Source of the DNA: JBBQCW01 sp038319025
GTDB taxonomy: Bacteria > Actinomycetota > Thermoleophilia > Solirubrobacterales > Solirubrobacteraceae
Reading direction: 5' to 3'
DNA length: 64,000 nt
Assembly (NCBI GenBank): GCA_038319025.1
Contig: JBBQCW010000005.1
Coordinates: 62,001 to 126,000, forward strand
Both the position numbers and the translations under genes were made by a program. Shown here one piece after another: positions 44,806 through 53,778 of this stretch. Position 1 is the stretch's first letter, and each line of letters starts with the position of its first letter. The notes below the pieces were generated by a model, which searched no databases, was not told where the DNA came from, and saw only the letters and a program-made list of their open reading frames with translations.

Positions 44806-45438
44806 TCAGGATCCGACGCGGACTAGGAGCATCGTCCACGGGAACGGCGAGCGGGCTTCGGTGACGGTGCCGTGCTGGGAGAGCAGGTCCACGAACGCGC
44901 GCTTGGACCAGTGGTTCAGGTGGCCGGGCGTGTTGCCCAACGTCTTCCAGTAGGCGCCGCGGCCCATGTTCACGGCGCGCCACAGCGGCTCGCGCGGAAC
45001 GGAGACCAGCAGGTGATCCTTGGCCACGCGCGCCATCTCGGCCACGGTGTGCGCCGGGTCCGGAACGTGCTCGAGCACCTCGATGGCGGAGGCCATCCCG
45101 AACTCGTTGTCAGCGAAAGGAAGGTTCTCGGCCTTCATCACCATGTACTCGAGGTTCGGCGCTTGGCGGCCCTCCCACTCGGCGTGCAGCAGCGGGTCAT
45201 CGAGGTCGATACCGACTACGCGACGCGGCGCGAGCGCCTGCGCCCACTCGTGCGTGAGGACGCCTTCGCCGCAGCCCACGTCCAGAAGGGATGAGGCATC
45301 AGCTTGCTTGAAGAGTTCGGCGAGCGTGGACTCAAAGCCGGCCATGAGGCGTTTGACGACCGGGTTCGTGGAGCCGTACTTGTCGTACGTGTTCCCGGTG
45401 ACGGTCCCCTCTTCATCGACGGTGACGGTGGGGGTCAT
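44806..45438 (-). CDS. Class I SAM-dependent methyltransferase
   Basis: A 210-residue methyltransferase (Methyltransf_11 type). Motif I LLDVGCGEGVLT, motif II VVGIDLDDP, motif III ASAIEVLEHVPDP. Located between a GT2 gene (ATGA overlap) and the flippase, so it probably methylates a sugar or lipid intermediate of the glycan. No more precise assignment is possible from the sequence. Confidence 0.88.
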   Translation of the reverse strand: MTPTVTVDEEGTVTGNTYDKYGSTNPVVKRLMAGFESTLAELFKQADASSLLDVGCGEGVLTHEWAQALAPRRVVGIDLDDPLLHAEWEGRQAPNLEYMVMKAENLPFADNEFGMASAIEVLEHVPDPAHTVAEMARVAKDHLLVSVPREPLWRAVNMGRGAYWKTLGNTPGHLNHWSKRAFVDLLSQHGTVTEARSPFPWTMLLVRVGS

Positions 45439-46475
45439 ACCTCAAGTGCCTCTCGTTCTTCGGTGCTCTGGCCCGTCACGGGGGTGGGGGCGTCGGTGGG
45501 AAGTTGGCCGGGCTCGTAGTGGGACGGCGGGATGTCCAGCTCCAGCTCGATGCGCCGCACCTTCTCGAAGGTGCGCTGAATCAGCGAGCGCTGCGCGGAC
45601 AACAGGTCGCCCAGGATGCCCAGGGCGGCCATCACGACCGCGGCGTTGAACAGCACCGCGCCCATGATCAGCGACTGCACGTGGCCCGCGCCGTCGCCGC
45701 CGATGTAGGCGATCAAGAACAGGATGAAGGGGATGCACGCGAGCAGGATCAGCACGAAGGCCGCGCCCATGAAGACCTTAAGCGGCTCGTACTGGGCGTA
45801 GATCCGCAGGATGGAGGTGGAGTTGCGCCGAACGTACGCGCCCATCGACGGGAACAGCCGTGACTCGCGCGTCTTGGGGTTGGTCTTGATCGGCACGTCG
45901 GCGATCGCGACGAGCTGCTTGCCCGCCTGGATGATCGTCTCCAGCGTGTAGGTGAACTTGGAGACGACGATCAGCTGGATCGCCGCTTCCCGGTTGTAGG
46001 CGCGGAAGCCTGAGGTGGTGTCGGGCACATCGGTGTCCGAGGCTTGCCGCACGACCCATGAACCGAGGAACTGAAGGCGCTTCTTCAACGGCGAGAAGTG
46101 CTCGATGCTCTCCGTCTCGCGGTCGCCCACGACCATGTCGGCCTGTCCATCGACGATCGGCTTGGTGAGGGCGGGGATGTAGCTTGCGTCGTACTGATTG
46201 TCGGCATCAGTGTTGACGATCACGTCGGCGCCGAGCTTCAGACACGCGTCGAGCCCGGCTTGGAACCCGGCCGCCAAGCCTTTGTTGTTGGTCAGCTTGA
46301 CGATGTGGTCCACGCCGCCGGCCCGCGCGACCTCGATCGTGCGGTCCACCGAACCGTCGTCGATGACGAGCCACTCGACCACGTCGAAGCCGTCGACCTC
46401 GCGTGGGAGGTCGCCGAGCGTCTCAGGAAGACACTCTTCCTCGTTGAAACAGGGGATCTGGATGATGAGCTTCAT
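45435..46475 (-). CDS. Glycosyltransferase family 2 (DPM1/polyprenyl-phosphate type)
   Basis: A 346-residue GT-A enzyme: MKLIIQIPCFNEEECLPETL, VIDDGSVDRTIEVA, the DxD-like TDADNQYDA and the DTTSGFRAYNREAA segment. Two TM segments follow the catalytic domain (AAFVLILLACIPFILFLIAY and IMGAVLFNAAVVMAALGIL), as in enzymes loading sugar onto polyprenyl phosphate. Such a product is the donor for GT39/GT-C enzymes, two of which are encoded divergently next door. The C-terminal ~35 residues are hydrophilic. Overlaps the methyltransferase gene (ATGA). Confidence 0.9.
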   Translation of the reverse strand: MKLIIQIPCFNEEECLPETLGDLPREVDGFDVVEWLVIDDGSVDRTIEVARAGGVDHIVKLTNNKGLAAGFQAGLDACLKLGADVIVNTDADNQYDASYIPALTKPIVDGQADMVVGDRETESIEHFSPLKKRLQFLGSWVVRQASDTDVPDTTSGFRAYNREAAIQLIVVSKFTYTLETIIQAGKQLVAIADVPIKTNPKTRESRLFPSMGAYVRRNSTSILRIYAQYEPLKVFMGAAFVLILLACIPFILFLIAYIGGDGAGHVQSLIMGAVLFNAAVVMAALGILGDLLSAQRSLIQRTFEKVRRIELELDIPPSHYEPGQLPTDAPTPVTGQSTEEREALEV

Positions 46476-46568
46476 GGCATACCGAACGGGGGAGTGGCGG
46501 GGTTTCCCCTCCCTATACCCCGGAAGTGGGCGATGGTGACGGGCGGCGGATCCGCACAGGCCGTGCCG

Positions 46569-46574
46569 TAGACT
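46569..46574 (+). promoter_or_regulatory. -10 box (TAGACT) upstream of the GT39-like pair
   Basis: TAGACT lies 54 bp before the GTG start of the GT39-like gene at 46629, in the 153-bp divergent gap with the GT2 gene. This unit would have a real 5' leader, unlike most in the window. A GGGG-TTT-CCCC stem is also present at 46499-46509. Confidence 0.35.
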
Positions 46575-46628
46575 GCCCGGATTGTTCCAGAGGCCCGGGC
46601 GGAACGCTACGCCGAGCATCGTGGGACG

Positions 46629-48137
46629 GTGACACCAAGAATGGAAGGCGCAACGCTCACCCGGCCGCGGCCCGGACCCGGCCTCCGTGCGCGGGCCGTT
46701 GCGCTGCCTTGGCCGAGCATCGCCCTGGCGGTGCTGATCCTCGTCACCCTGTACGCGTTTTTCGCGTATCCGACCTACCCCAACTACGACTCGTACTACT
46801 CGCTGATCTGGGGCCGGGAGTTGATCCACGGGCAGACGCCGTCATTCGACGTGTACCGCGCGCCGACCGAGCATCCTCTGGCGGTGATCCTCGGCGCGGG
46901 GCTTTCCGTGTTCGGCCGTGGGGCCGACCGGATCCTGGTTTTTCTCACCCTCGCCTCGCTGGTCGCCTTGGCCGCCGGCATGTATCGCCTGGGCCGTGAT
47001 TGCTTCGGTGTGTTCGTCGGGCTGATCGCGGCGGGCCTGCTGATCTCGCGGGTCGACTTCCCGTTCCTCGCCGCCCGCGCTTACATCGACGTGCCGTACC
47101 TGGCGGTGATCGTGTGGGCCGCCGTGCTGGAGCTCGCGCGCCCGCGCCGCGGCACGCTGGTGCTCGTCCTGCTCGCCCTGGCCGGAATGATGCGGCCGGA
47201 GGCGTGGCTGCTCACCGGGTTGTACTTCCTGTGGGTGGCGTGGCCGGTGAGCTGGCGCCGCCGCGCCGGGTACCTCGCGCTGGCCTCGATCGGCCCAGTG
47301 GTGTGGGTGGCGATGGACTTCGCCGTCACGGGGCACCCGTTGTTCTCCCTGCAGCACACGAGTGGGCTTGCCGAGGAGTTGGGCCGCACGAAGGGGCTGG
47401 CCCAAGTGCCCGGCGCGCTCGCGCATTTCCTCATCAATCTGGACAAGCTGCCGGTCCTGCTGGCGGGGATTGCCGGCTTCGTGCTGGCCGTCCTGATCGC
47501 GCCCAAGCGCTCGATCATGCCCGCCGCCCTGCTCGGGATCGGCATCGCCACGTTCTTCCTGGTTGGGCTGGCCGGCCTGTCCGTGATCGACCGTTATCTG
47601 CTCGTGCCGTCGCTGATGGTGATGATCTTCGGCGCCGTCGCGATCGGTGGCTGGACGATGCTGCACCATGGTCGATGGCGGACGGTTTGGATGGTCGGGG
47701 CGGCCGGCCTCGTCATCTTCGGCCTCGTGTTCACCGCGACGCGGGTCAACCTGTCGTCCTTCGCCAACGAACTGCAGTTCCGTCGCGACAGCCACGCCTC
47801 GCTGGTGGCCGTACTCGACGCCAAGGCGGTCGGCGCCGGGCGCCGCTGCGGGCCGGTGAGCACGCCCAACCACAAGCTGATTCCTGATACCCGCTGGATC
47901 CTCGACGCCGGACCCGCCGGCGTGCTGGCCCGCAGCGACCCGCGATATGACCCGCAGACGCATTCCCTGCTCACGGGGCGGCTGGCGCACGGCATCCAAC
48001 TCCTGACCACCGATCGGATGTCGCTGCTGCGACAGTCCTTCACCACCGGCACCGATGAATCACTCAACGCGAGCCCGCTGCCCGGCTTTGACCGTGCTGT
48101 GACCGGCTCCTTCTACGGTGCCTACGTCCGCTGCTAG
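46629..48137 (+). CDS. GT-C type membrane glycosyltransferase (GT39/87-like)
   Basis: A 502-residue protein with about ten to twelve TM segments. The first extracytoplasmic loop reads YPTYPNYDSYYSLIWGREL, with the acidic residue expected of polyprenyl-phosphate-sugar-dependent GT-C enzymes, and AGMMRPEAWL is typical of the group. The C-terminal ~110 residues are a soluble domain with Cys at 402 region and the terminus. GTG 46629 or ATG 46641 may be the start. The 3' end overlaps the next, related gene by 20 nt. Confidence 0.8.
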   Translation: MTPRMEGATLTRPRPGPGLRARAVALPWPSIALAVLILVTLYAFFAYPTYPNYDSYYSLIWGRELIHGQTPSFDVYRAPTEHPLAVILGAGLSVFGRGADRILVFLTLASLVALAAGMYRLGRDCFGVFVGLIAAGLLISRVDFPFLAARAYIDVPYLAVIVWAAVLELARPRRGTLVLVLLALAGMMRPEAWLLTGLYFLWVAWPVSWRRRAGYLALASIGPVVWVAMDFAVTGHPLFSLQHTSGLAEELGRTKGLAQVPGALAHFLINLDKLPVLLAGIAGFVLAVLIAPKRSIMPAALLGIGIATFFLVGLAGLSVIDRYLLVPSLMVMIFGAVAIGGWTMLHHGRWRTVWMVGAAGLVIFGLVFTATRVNLSSFANELQFRRDSHASLVAVLDAKAVGAGRRCGPVSTPNHKLIPDTRWILDAGPAGVLARSDPRYDPQTHSLLTGRLAHGIQLLTTDRMSLLRQSFTTGTDESLNASPLPGFDRAVTGSFYGAYVRC

Positions 48138-49911
48138 CCCCCTGATCGGGCCCTCACCGCCGACGCCGGCCCCGGAGCAGGCTTCCGGCTCACGGTGGGG
48201 CTGGGCACTGGGCGTACTGGGCCTGCTGGTGCTGGCGTTGGGCCTGCGGCTGTGGGGTGTGGGCCATGGGCTGCCTTACGCCTACAACGTGGATGAGAAC
48301 AGCCATTTCGTCCCGACGGCGATCGGCCTGTTCGGCCACGGCTGGAATCCCCACTATTTCGTCAATCCGCCGCTCTTCACGTACGTGCTTCACGTTGTGT
48401 TCGCCGGGTGGTTCGGCGGCCGGCAGGGCGTCTCGGATGCGTTCGCCAAGGACCCGACCGAGGTCTGGATCGTGGCGCGGGTCTCCGCCGCCTTGCTCGG
48501 CACGGCGGCCGTGGGCCTTCTGTATCTGGCCGGTGCTCGACTCCTCGATCGTCGCTTGGGCATGCTGGCAGCCGGGGTGCTCGCCGTCGCGTTCCTGCCG
48601 GTGTTCTACGCCCACCTCGCGCTCAACGATGCGCCCACCACGGCGCCGGTCTGTCTCGCCTTGTGGGGCATCGCGGGCGTCCTGCGCACGGGGCGCACCC
48701 GCGATTATGCGATCGCCGGTCTCGGGCTGGGACTGGCGGCCGCGACCAAGTACACCGGCGGGGTGGTGCTTCCGGCGCTCCTGCTGGCCGCCGCCGTCCG
48801 CTGGCGAGGGGAGGGAGTTGGACGGGAGGTGCTTCGTGGCCTGGCTCTCGCGGGCGGCGTATCGATCGCGGCCTTCCTGGTCGGCAACCCGTTCTCGCTG
48901 CTGAGCCACACCGAGTTCCAGGACGGTCTGCAGCACCAGTCCGATCAGTCAAGCAACGCGGCGGGCAAGCTCGGTGCGCCCGACGAATCGGGGTTCGTCT
49001 ATTACCTGTGGACGTTCACCTGGGGACTCGGTTGGGTGCCGGCCCTCGCCGCTCTCGGCGGACTCGCCGTCAGCACCGTCCGCGACCGGGGAGCGGCGAT
49101 CGTTCTGGGCGTGCCCCCGGTGTTGTTCCTGCTCTTCCTGGGGCTGCAGGAGCGGTTCTTCGGCCGTTGGATGCTCCCGATCTACCCGTTCCTGTGCTTG
49201 TTCGCGGCGTTGGGAGCGCTGGCTGCCGTCGACGCGCTGCGAGCCCGCCGGCCGGTGGCCGGCCGGGGCTTTGCGATCGGGCTCTACACGGTCGCGGCGC
49301 TGGCTCTGTGCGGTCAGGGCCTGGCCTACTCGGTCCACAGCGGGCGCCTGCTGTCTCGCCAGGACACGCGCGCACTGACCCGGGCCTGGATGGTGGCCCA
49401 CATTCCGCCCGGCACCAAGGTGGTTATCGAACCGGTCGTTCCGGACGGGTGGGCCCAGGATGTCGGGCATCCTTCGCGGGCCACGGCGAACGGCAACCGC
49501 TGGTCGAAGTACCCGGTGTTCCGCACGACACTCCCACTCGGTGGGGCCTCGCCGGCCGGCGTACCGCGAACCGTCACCGTGGAGGACTACGAGCGCACGC
49601 TTCGCCCAGCGCTTCTGCGTGCCTACGAGGCCGGCGGCTACTGCTACGTGATCGTGGGGTCCACGCAGCGTGGCCGGGCGGAAGCCGACCGCCATGGGGT
49701 GCCCGGTGCGATCGCCTACTACCGCGCGCTGGAAGCGAGCGCGGACGTCATCTACCGCGCCACGCCGTACGGCCCCGGGGAGTCCTCGGTGCCCTTCAAC
49801 TTTGATTTCTCGTTCGACCAATACCCGATGGCCTACGACCGGCCAGGCCCGGAGATGACCGTCTACAGGCTGAAGACCGGCCGCTGCGCACACACCGCAA
49901 CGGCCGGTTGA
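48118..49911 (+). CDS. GT39/ArnT-like membrane glycosyltransferase
   Basis: A 597-residue GT-C protein with about eleven TM segments. The first loop has the hallmark acidic pair in YNVDENSHFVPTAIGLFG and NPPLFTYVLHVVF, as in dolichol-phosphate-mannose or ArnT-type transferases. The C-terminal ~170 residues are soluble and extracytoplasmic. The order GT2 (donor maker), GT-C, GT-C suggests transfer of a polyprenyl-linked sugar to protein or glycan outside the membrane. GTG start overlaps the preceding gene by 20 nt. Confidence 0.83.
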   Translation: MPTSAASPLIGPSPPTPAPEQASGSRWGWALGVLGLLVLALGLRLWGVGHGLPYAYNVDENSHFVPTAIGLFGHGWNPHYFVNPPLFTYVLHVVFAGWFGGRQGVSDAFAKDPTEVWIVARVSAALLGTAAVGLLYLAGARLLDRRLGMLAAGVLAVAFLPVFYAHLALNDAPTTAPVCLALWGIAGVLRTGRTRDYAIAGLGLGLAAATKYTGGVVLPALLLAAAVRWRGEGVGREVLRGLALAGGVSIAAFLVGNPFSLLSHTEFQDGLQHQSDQSSNAAGKLGAPDESGFVYYLWTFTWGLGWVPALAALGGLAVSTVRDRGAAIVLGVPPVLFLLFLGLQERFFGRWMLPIYPFLCLFAALGALAAVDALRARRPVAGRGFAIGLYTVAALALCGQGLAYSVHSGRLLSRQDTRALTRAWMVAHIPPGTKVVIEPVVPDGWAQDVGHPSRATANGNRWSKYPVFRTTLPLGGASPAGVPRTVTVEDYERTLRPALLRAYEAGGYCYVIVGSTQRGRAEADRHGVPGAIAYYRALEASADVIYRATPYGPGESSVPFNFDFSFDQYPMAYDRPGPEMTVYRLKTGRCAHTATAG

Positions 49912-49924
49912 GTGACCGCGCGCG

Positions 49925-49930
49925 TATCCT
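49925..49930 (+). promoter_or_regulatory. -10 box (TATCCT), leaderless promoter of the riboflavin operon
   Basis: TATCCT ends eight bases before the ribD ATG at 49939. It lies 13 bp after the stop of the preceding gene. No FMN riboswitch is present in the gap. Confidence 0.5.
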
Positions 49931-49938
49931 GGTTGGAC

Positions 49939-51069
49939 ATGCCGTCCGCCCACCTCGACATCGACCACGACCTACTCGCCCGTGCGGTGGAACTGGCCGT
50001 GCGCGGCGTCGGGCGCGTGCATCCCAACCCGATGGTCGGCGCCGTGATCGCGCTCAACGGGGAAGTCCTGGGGGAGGGTTGGCACGAGGAGTTCGGCGGT
50101 CCACACGCCGAGGTCAACGCGATCGCCGCCTGTGGTGGCGCCGACCTTTCCCAAGCCACGATCTACGTTTCACTGGAGCCGTGCTGTCACACCGGCAAGA
50201 CCGGGCCGTGTACCCAGGCGATCCTCGACGCCGGTCTGCGCCGCGTCGTGGTGGCCACCGAGGATCCGTCGGAGAAGGCGTCCGGTCGCGGCTTGGGTGA
50301 ACTGCGAGACGAGGGCATCGAGGTCGTCATGGGTTCCGGCGATCTGGCCACCCGTTCGCGGCGCCTGATGCAAGGTTTTCGCAAGCACGCACGCACCGGT
50401 CGGCCCAGGATTCTCTTCAAGTCGGCCATGACGCTCGACGGCAAGGTGGCGACGCGCAGCGGTGACTCGCAGTGGATCTCCGGCGAGGCGAGCCGCGAGC
50501 TCGCCCACTACTGGCGTGCGTCAGTGGACGCCGTCGCGGTCGGCATCGGCACCGCCCTGGCCGACGACCCGCGCTTGACCGCGCGCGTCCCCGATGTACA
50601 CCACCAGCCCCGGCGGATCGTCTTTGATGGGCAGGCGCGGCTCCCGCTCAGCTCGCAGCTGGTCAAGGATGCCTCGGAGATCCCCCTGATCGTCGTCGTT
50701 TCCCGCGCGGCACCCCGATCGGCCACCGATGCCCTGGAGGCCGCAGGCGCCGACGTTCTCCTGGCCACGGGTGAGAACGAGCCCGCTCGGGTGCGCTCGA
50801 CCCTGGCTCAGCTCGGAGCGCTGGATCCTCCGATCACCTCGATCCTGCTCGAAGGTGGCCCGCACCTGGCCGGGGCGTTCTTCGACGCCGGCGAGATCGA
50901 TGAGATTCGCCTCTTCCTGGCGCCGATCGTCCTGGGCGGCGCCAGCGCGCGTGACCCGCTGGAGGGTCAGGGCGTGGAGCGGATCGCGGACGCGATGCGC
51001 GCGCTCAGCCTCGACGTCGAACAGGTGGGCGAGGACGTTCTGATCATGGCCCGCCTCAAGGAGTGGTGA
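49939..51069 (+). CDS. ribD: Bifunctional deaminase/reductase of riboflavin synthesis
   Basis: A 376-residue two-domain enzyme. The N-terminal zinc deaminase has HAEVNAI and CCHTGKTGPC; the C-terminal reductase has KSAMTLDGKVATRSGDSQWI and EGGPHLAGAFF. It converts the GTP-derived pyrimidine to 5-amino-6-ribitylamino-uracil phosphate in two steps. It leads ribD-ribE-ribBA-ribH. The frame is open nine codons upstream (49912), but ATG 49939 fits both the family and the -10 box. Confidence 0.95.
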   Translation: MPSAHLDIDHDLLARAVELAVRGVGRVHPNPMVGAVIALNGEVLGEGWHEEFGGPHAEVNAIAACGGADLSQATIYVSLEPCCHTGKTGPCTQAILDAGLRRVVVATEDPSEKASGRGLGELRDEGIEVVMGSGDLATRSRRLMQGFRKHARTGRPRILFKSAMTLDGKVATRSGDSQWISGEASRELAHYWRASVDAVAVGIGTALADDPRLTARVPDVHHQPRRIVFDGQARLPLSSQLVKDASEIPLIVVVSRAAPRSATDALEAAGADVLLATGENEPARVRSTLAQLGALDPPITSILLEGGPHLAGAFFDAGEIDEIRLFLAPIVLGGASARDPLEGQGVERIADAMRALSLDVEQVGEDVLIMARLKEW

Positions 51070-51071
51070 GG

Positions 51072-51659
51072 ATGTTCACCGGGCTCGTTGAGGATCTGGG
51101 AACGGTGTTGGCCGTCGATTCGACGGAGGTCGGGACGCGTCTCACCGTGCGGACCCCGCTCGCTGCGCAGTTGGCGGACGGTGATTCGGTGGCGGTCAAC
51201 GGCGTCTGCCTGACGGCGGTGGGGGTGGAAGGGGAGCAGTTCGGCGCCGACGTCATGAACGAGACGCTGCGGCGCTCCTCGCTGGCCGGAATCGCACCTG
51301 GGTCACGCACCAATCTGGAACTTGCGCTGCGCGCCGACGCCCGCTTGGGCGGCCACATCATGCAAGGCCACGTCGACGGCTTGGGCACGATCGCCGGCGT
51401 TCGCGCGGACGGGTTTGCCCAAGTCATCACGGTCGCGGCCGGCCCTGAACTGCTGCGTTACGTGGTCGAGAAGGGCTCGATCGCGGTGGACGGCATTTCG
51501 CTGACCGTCGCCCGCGTCGACGACGAGGGTTTTGACGTCTCACTCATCCCCGAGACGCTGGAGCGCACCACTCTGGGGCTCGCCGAACCCGGCGACTCCG
51601 TCAACCTGGAGGTCGACGTCGTGGCCAAGTACGTCGAGAAATTGGTGGGAGCACGATGA
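51072..51659 (+). CDS. ribE: Riboflavin synthase, alpha subunit
   Basis: A 195-residue enzyme dismutating two lumazines to riboflavin. Two similar barrels are visible: MFTGLVEDLGTV with GDSVAVNGVCLT, and GHIMQGHVDGLG with KGSIAVDGISLTV. The ATG has a good Shine-Dalgarno, AAGGAG at 51058-51063, eight bases upstream. It overlaps ribBA (ATGA at 51656). Also called ribC in some organisms. Confidence 0.95.
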   Translation: MFTGLVEDLGTVLAVDSTEVGTRLTVRTPLAAQLADGDSVAVNGVCLTAVGVEGEQFGADVMNETLRRSSLAGIAPGSRTNLELALRADARLGGHIMQGHVDGLGTIAGVRADGFAQVITVAAGPELLRYVVEKGSIAVDGISLTVARVDDEGFDVSLIPETLERTTLGLAEPGDSVNLEVDVVAKYVEKLVGAR

Positions 51660-52975
51660 GCGTCAGTTCTGCCGAGCCGAGCCGCGACGAGATCGAGTTC
51701 GCTTCGATCGAGGACGCACTGGAGGACATCGCGGCCGGTCGCATGGTGGTGGTCGTCGACGACGAGGATCGCGAGAACGAGGGTGACCTCGTGATGGCCG
51801 CCGAGCACGTCACGCCGGAAGCGGTCAACTTCATGACCCGCCAGGCCGGCGGCTGGATCTGCGTGGCGCTCACCCCGGAACGGTGCGAGGAACTCGGGCT
51901 GGAACTGATGTCAGCCAAGAACGAGTCGGCCTACGAGACGCCGTTCACCGTGACGATCGAGGCACGTGAGGGCGTGACCACGGGCATCAGCGTCCACGAC
52001 CAGGCGCACACGATGCTGACCGCGGTCGACCCGAAGTGTGGTGCCGCCGACATCGTCCAGCCAGGGCACGTCCACCCGCTCAAGGCTCGCGCCGGCGGAG
52101 TGCTGGAGCGCACCGGCCACACGGAGGCCAGCGTCGATCTGGCCCGGCTCGCAGGTTGCACCCCGGCCGGCGTGATCTGTGAGATCCAGAACGAGGACGG
52201 GTCGATGGCACGCGTGCCCGACCTGGCCGCCTACTCCTTCAAGCACGGCCTCAAGCTGATCACGATCGCTGACCTGATCGCGTACCGCCGCAAGCACGAC
52301 AAGCTGGTCGAGCGCGTCGTCTCCACCCGGCTGCCCACCGCGTTCGGTGACTTTGATGTCGTCGGCTACCGCTCGCTGGTGGACGACAAGCACCACGTCG
52401 CACTCGTGAAGGGTGACGTGGACGGGTGCGAGAACGTGCTCGTCCGCGTGCATTCGGAGTGCCTCACGGGCGACGTGTTCCATTCGCTGCGCTGCGATTG
52501 CGGTGAGCAGCTCGAAGCGGCGCTGGCCATGATCGAGCGTGAAGGTCAGGGCGTTCTTCTCTACCTGAGCCAGGAGGGCCGGGGCATAGGCCTGCTGAAC
52601 AAGCTGCGGGCCTACAAGCTGCAGGAGGAGGGGATGGACACGGTCGAGGCCAACCTCGCCCTCGGCCTGCCCGCCGACCTGCGCGACTACGGCATCGGCG
52701 CCCAGATCCTCGTCGACCTCGGCCTTGGGTCGATCCGCATCCTCACCAACAACCCCAAGAAGATCCGCGGGCTGGAGGGGTACGGGCTGTCGGTCAGCGC
52801 TCAGATTCCGATCGAGAGCGAGCCGAACGAGCACAACGAGGCCTACCTGCGCACCAAGCGCGAGCGGATGGGACACACCAGCGTCCACCATCAGGGCCTG
52901 AACCTCGACGAGGAGATGCTGCACGCCGAGCGCGAGCAGGATCTTGCTCGCGAGCAGGAGGAGAAGGGCTCATGA
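51656..52975 (+). CDS. ribBA: Bifunctional DHBP synthase / GTP cyclohydrolase II
   Basis: A 439-residue fusion. The N-terminal domain (to ~215) makes 3,4-dihydroxy-2-butanone-4-phosphate: VVVVDDEDRENEGDLVMAAE, TGISVHDQAHTM, HPLKARAGGVLERTGHTEAS. The C-terminal domain is GTP cyclohydrolase II with zinc cysteines in HSECLTGDVFHSLRCDCG and SQEGRGIGLLNKLRAY. Together they supply both riboflavin precursors. The C-terminal tail (~30 residues, Glu-rich) is extra. Coupled by ATGA overlaps to ribE and ribH. Confidence 0.96.
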   Translation: MSVSSAEPSRDEIEFASIEDALEDIAAGRMVVVVDDEDRENEGDLVMAAEHVTPEAVNFMTRQAGGWICVALTPERCEELGLELMSAKNESAYETPFTVTIEAREGVTTGISVHDQAHTMLTAVDPKCGAADIVQPGHVHPLKARAGGVLERTGHTEASVDLARLAGCTPAGVICEIQNEDGSMARVPDLAAYSFKHGLKLITIADLIAYRRKHDKLVERVVSTRLPTAFGDFDVVGYRSLVDDKHHVALVKGDVDGCENVLVRVHSECLTGDVFHSLRCDCGEQLEAALAMIEREGQGVLLYLSQEGRGIGLLNKLRAYKLQEEGMDTVEANLALGLPADLRDYGIGAQILVDLGLGSIRILTNNPKKIRGLEGYGLSVSAQIPIESEPNEHNEAYLRTKRERMGHTSVHHQGLNLDEEMLHAEREQDLAREQEEKGS

Positions 52976-53403
52976 GCGAGCGCTACGCCATCGTGGTGGC
53001 CACCTTCTACCGTGACCTGGCGGATCGCCTGATCGCCTCGGCGACGCGGGTCTTCGAGGAGGCCGGCGCGGAGGTTGCCGTGTTCGAGGTGCCCGGGGCA
53101 TTCGAGTTGCCCTTGGCCGCCAAGTACGTGGCCGAGTCCGGGCGGTTCGGCGGCGTGGCCTGCGTCGGCGCCGTGATCCGCGGTGAGACCTCTCACTACG
53201 ACTACGTCTGCGGCGAGGCGGCCCGCGGCATCCAGGATGTGCAGATGCGCACCGGCGTGCCGTGTGCGTTCGGCGTCCTGACGACCGAGGACATGGAACA
53301 GGCACTGGCGCGGGCCGGTGGGGACAAGCGCGATTCCGGTGCCCACGCCGCTGAAGCAGTGCTCACGATGGTCGCCATGCGGGCGCGATTGGCCTCAAGT
53401 TGA
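52972..53403 (+). CDS. ribH: 6,7-dimethyl-8-ribityllumazine synthase
   Basis: A 143-residue lumazine synthase. FEVPGAFELPLAAK and CVGAVIRGETSHYDYVCGEA, with the catalytic His in TSHYDY, are intact; the C-terminal GGDKRDSGAHAAEAVLTM is typical. It condenses the RibD product and the RibB product. It closes the rib operon and starts inside the ribBA stop (ATGA). Length is slightly below the usual ~155, missing part of the N-terminal strand. Confidence 0.95.
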   Translation: MSERYAIVVATFYRDLADRLIASATRVFEEAGAEVAVFEVPGAFELPLAAKYVAESGRFGGVACVGAVIRGETSHYDYVCGEAARGIQDVQMRTGVPCAFGVLTTEDMEQALARAGGDKRDSGAHAAEAVLTMVAMRARLASS

Positions 53404-53407
53404 GCGG

Positions 53408-53413
53408 TAAACT
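53408..53413 (+). promoter_or_regulatory. -10 box (TAAACT), leaderless promoter
   Basis: TAAACT ends six bases before ATG 53420, directly after the ribH stop codon. No Shine-Dalgarno is present. Confidence 0.5.
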
Positions 53414-53419
53414 GGCGTC

Positions 53420-53749
53420 ATGGTGAGTTCGCAAGTCGCCGCAATAACTCTGGTGTTCGCCGTCCATGTGGCCGGCGCCGCGGTGCTTATCTACGGCTTG
53501 TTTGACGGTGAGCGGCCCGATCTGTTTGGTTGGTGGCCCCGTGATGAGCGCGATGACGATGGTCCACCAGCTCCGCCGGCCCCGCGCGGCGGTCCGGGCG
53601 GGCTGCCGCTCCCGGATGCCGAGCCTGGTCCGCGAAGCCGCGACCACGGCACGCCGCGTTGGCCGGCCCGCCCTCAGCGCCGTCAGCATCCCGCGCGCGC
53701 CCCTGAACGCCGGCCCGTGACCGCCCCTCGTGGGCGTGACGCAGCCTGA
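53420..53749 (+). CDS. Single-TM protein with Pro/Arg-rich tail
   Basis: A 109-residue protein: one N-terminal TM (ITLVFAVHVAGAAVLIYGLF), then ~80 residues rich in Pro, Arg, Asp and Gly (DDDGPPAPPAPRGGP and similar), likely disordered. I do not recognise a family. It stands between ribH and rpmB and has its own predicted -10 box. The AUG, good box and intact frame support a real gene; the low-complexity tail weakens the case slightly. Confidence 0.6.
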   Translation: MVSSQVAAITLVFAVHVAGAAVLIYGLFDGERPDLFGWWPRDERDDDGPPAPPAPRGGPGGLPLPDAEPGPRSRDHGTPRWPARPQRRQHPARAPERRPVTAPRGRDAA

Positions 53750-53778
53750 CCATCGACTCGGCTACAGTTCCGCGTCCG

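Noticed and set aside
49912..49938. FMN riboswitch upstream of ribD
   Set aside because: The gap to the previous gene is only 27 bp and holds a -10 box; there is no room for the ~140-nt RFN element.
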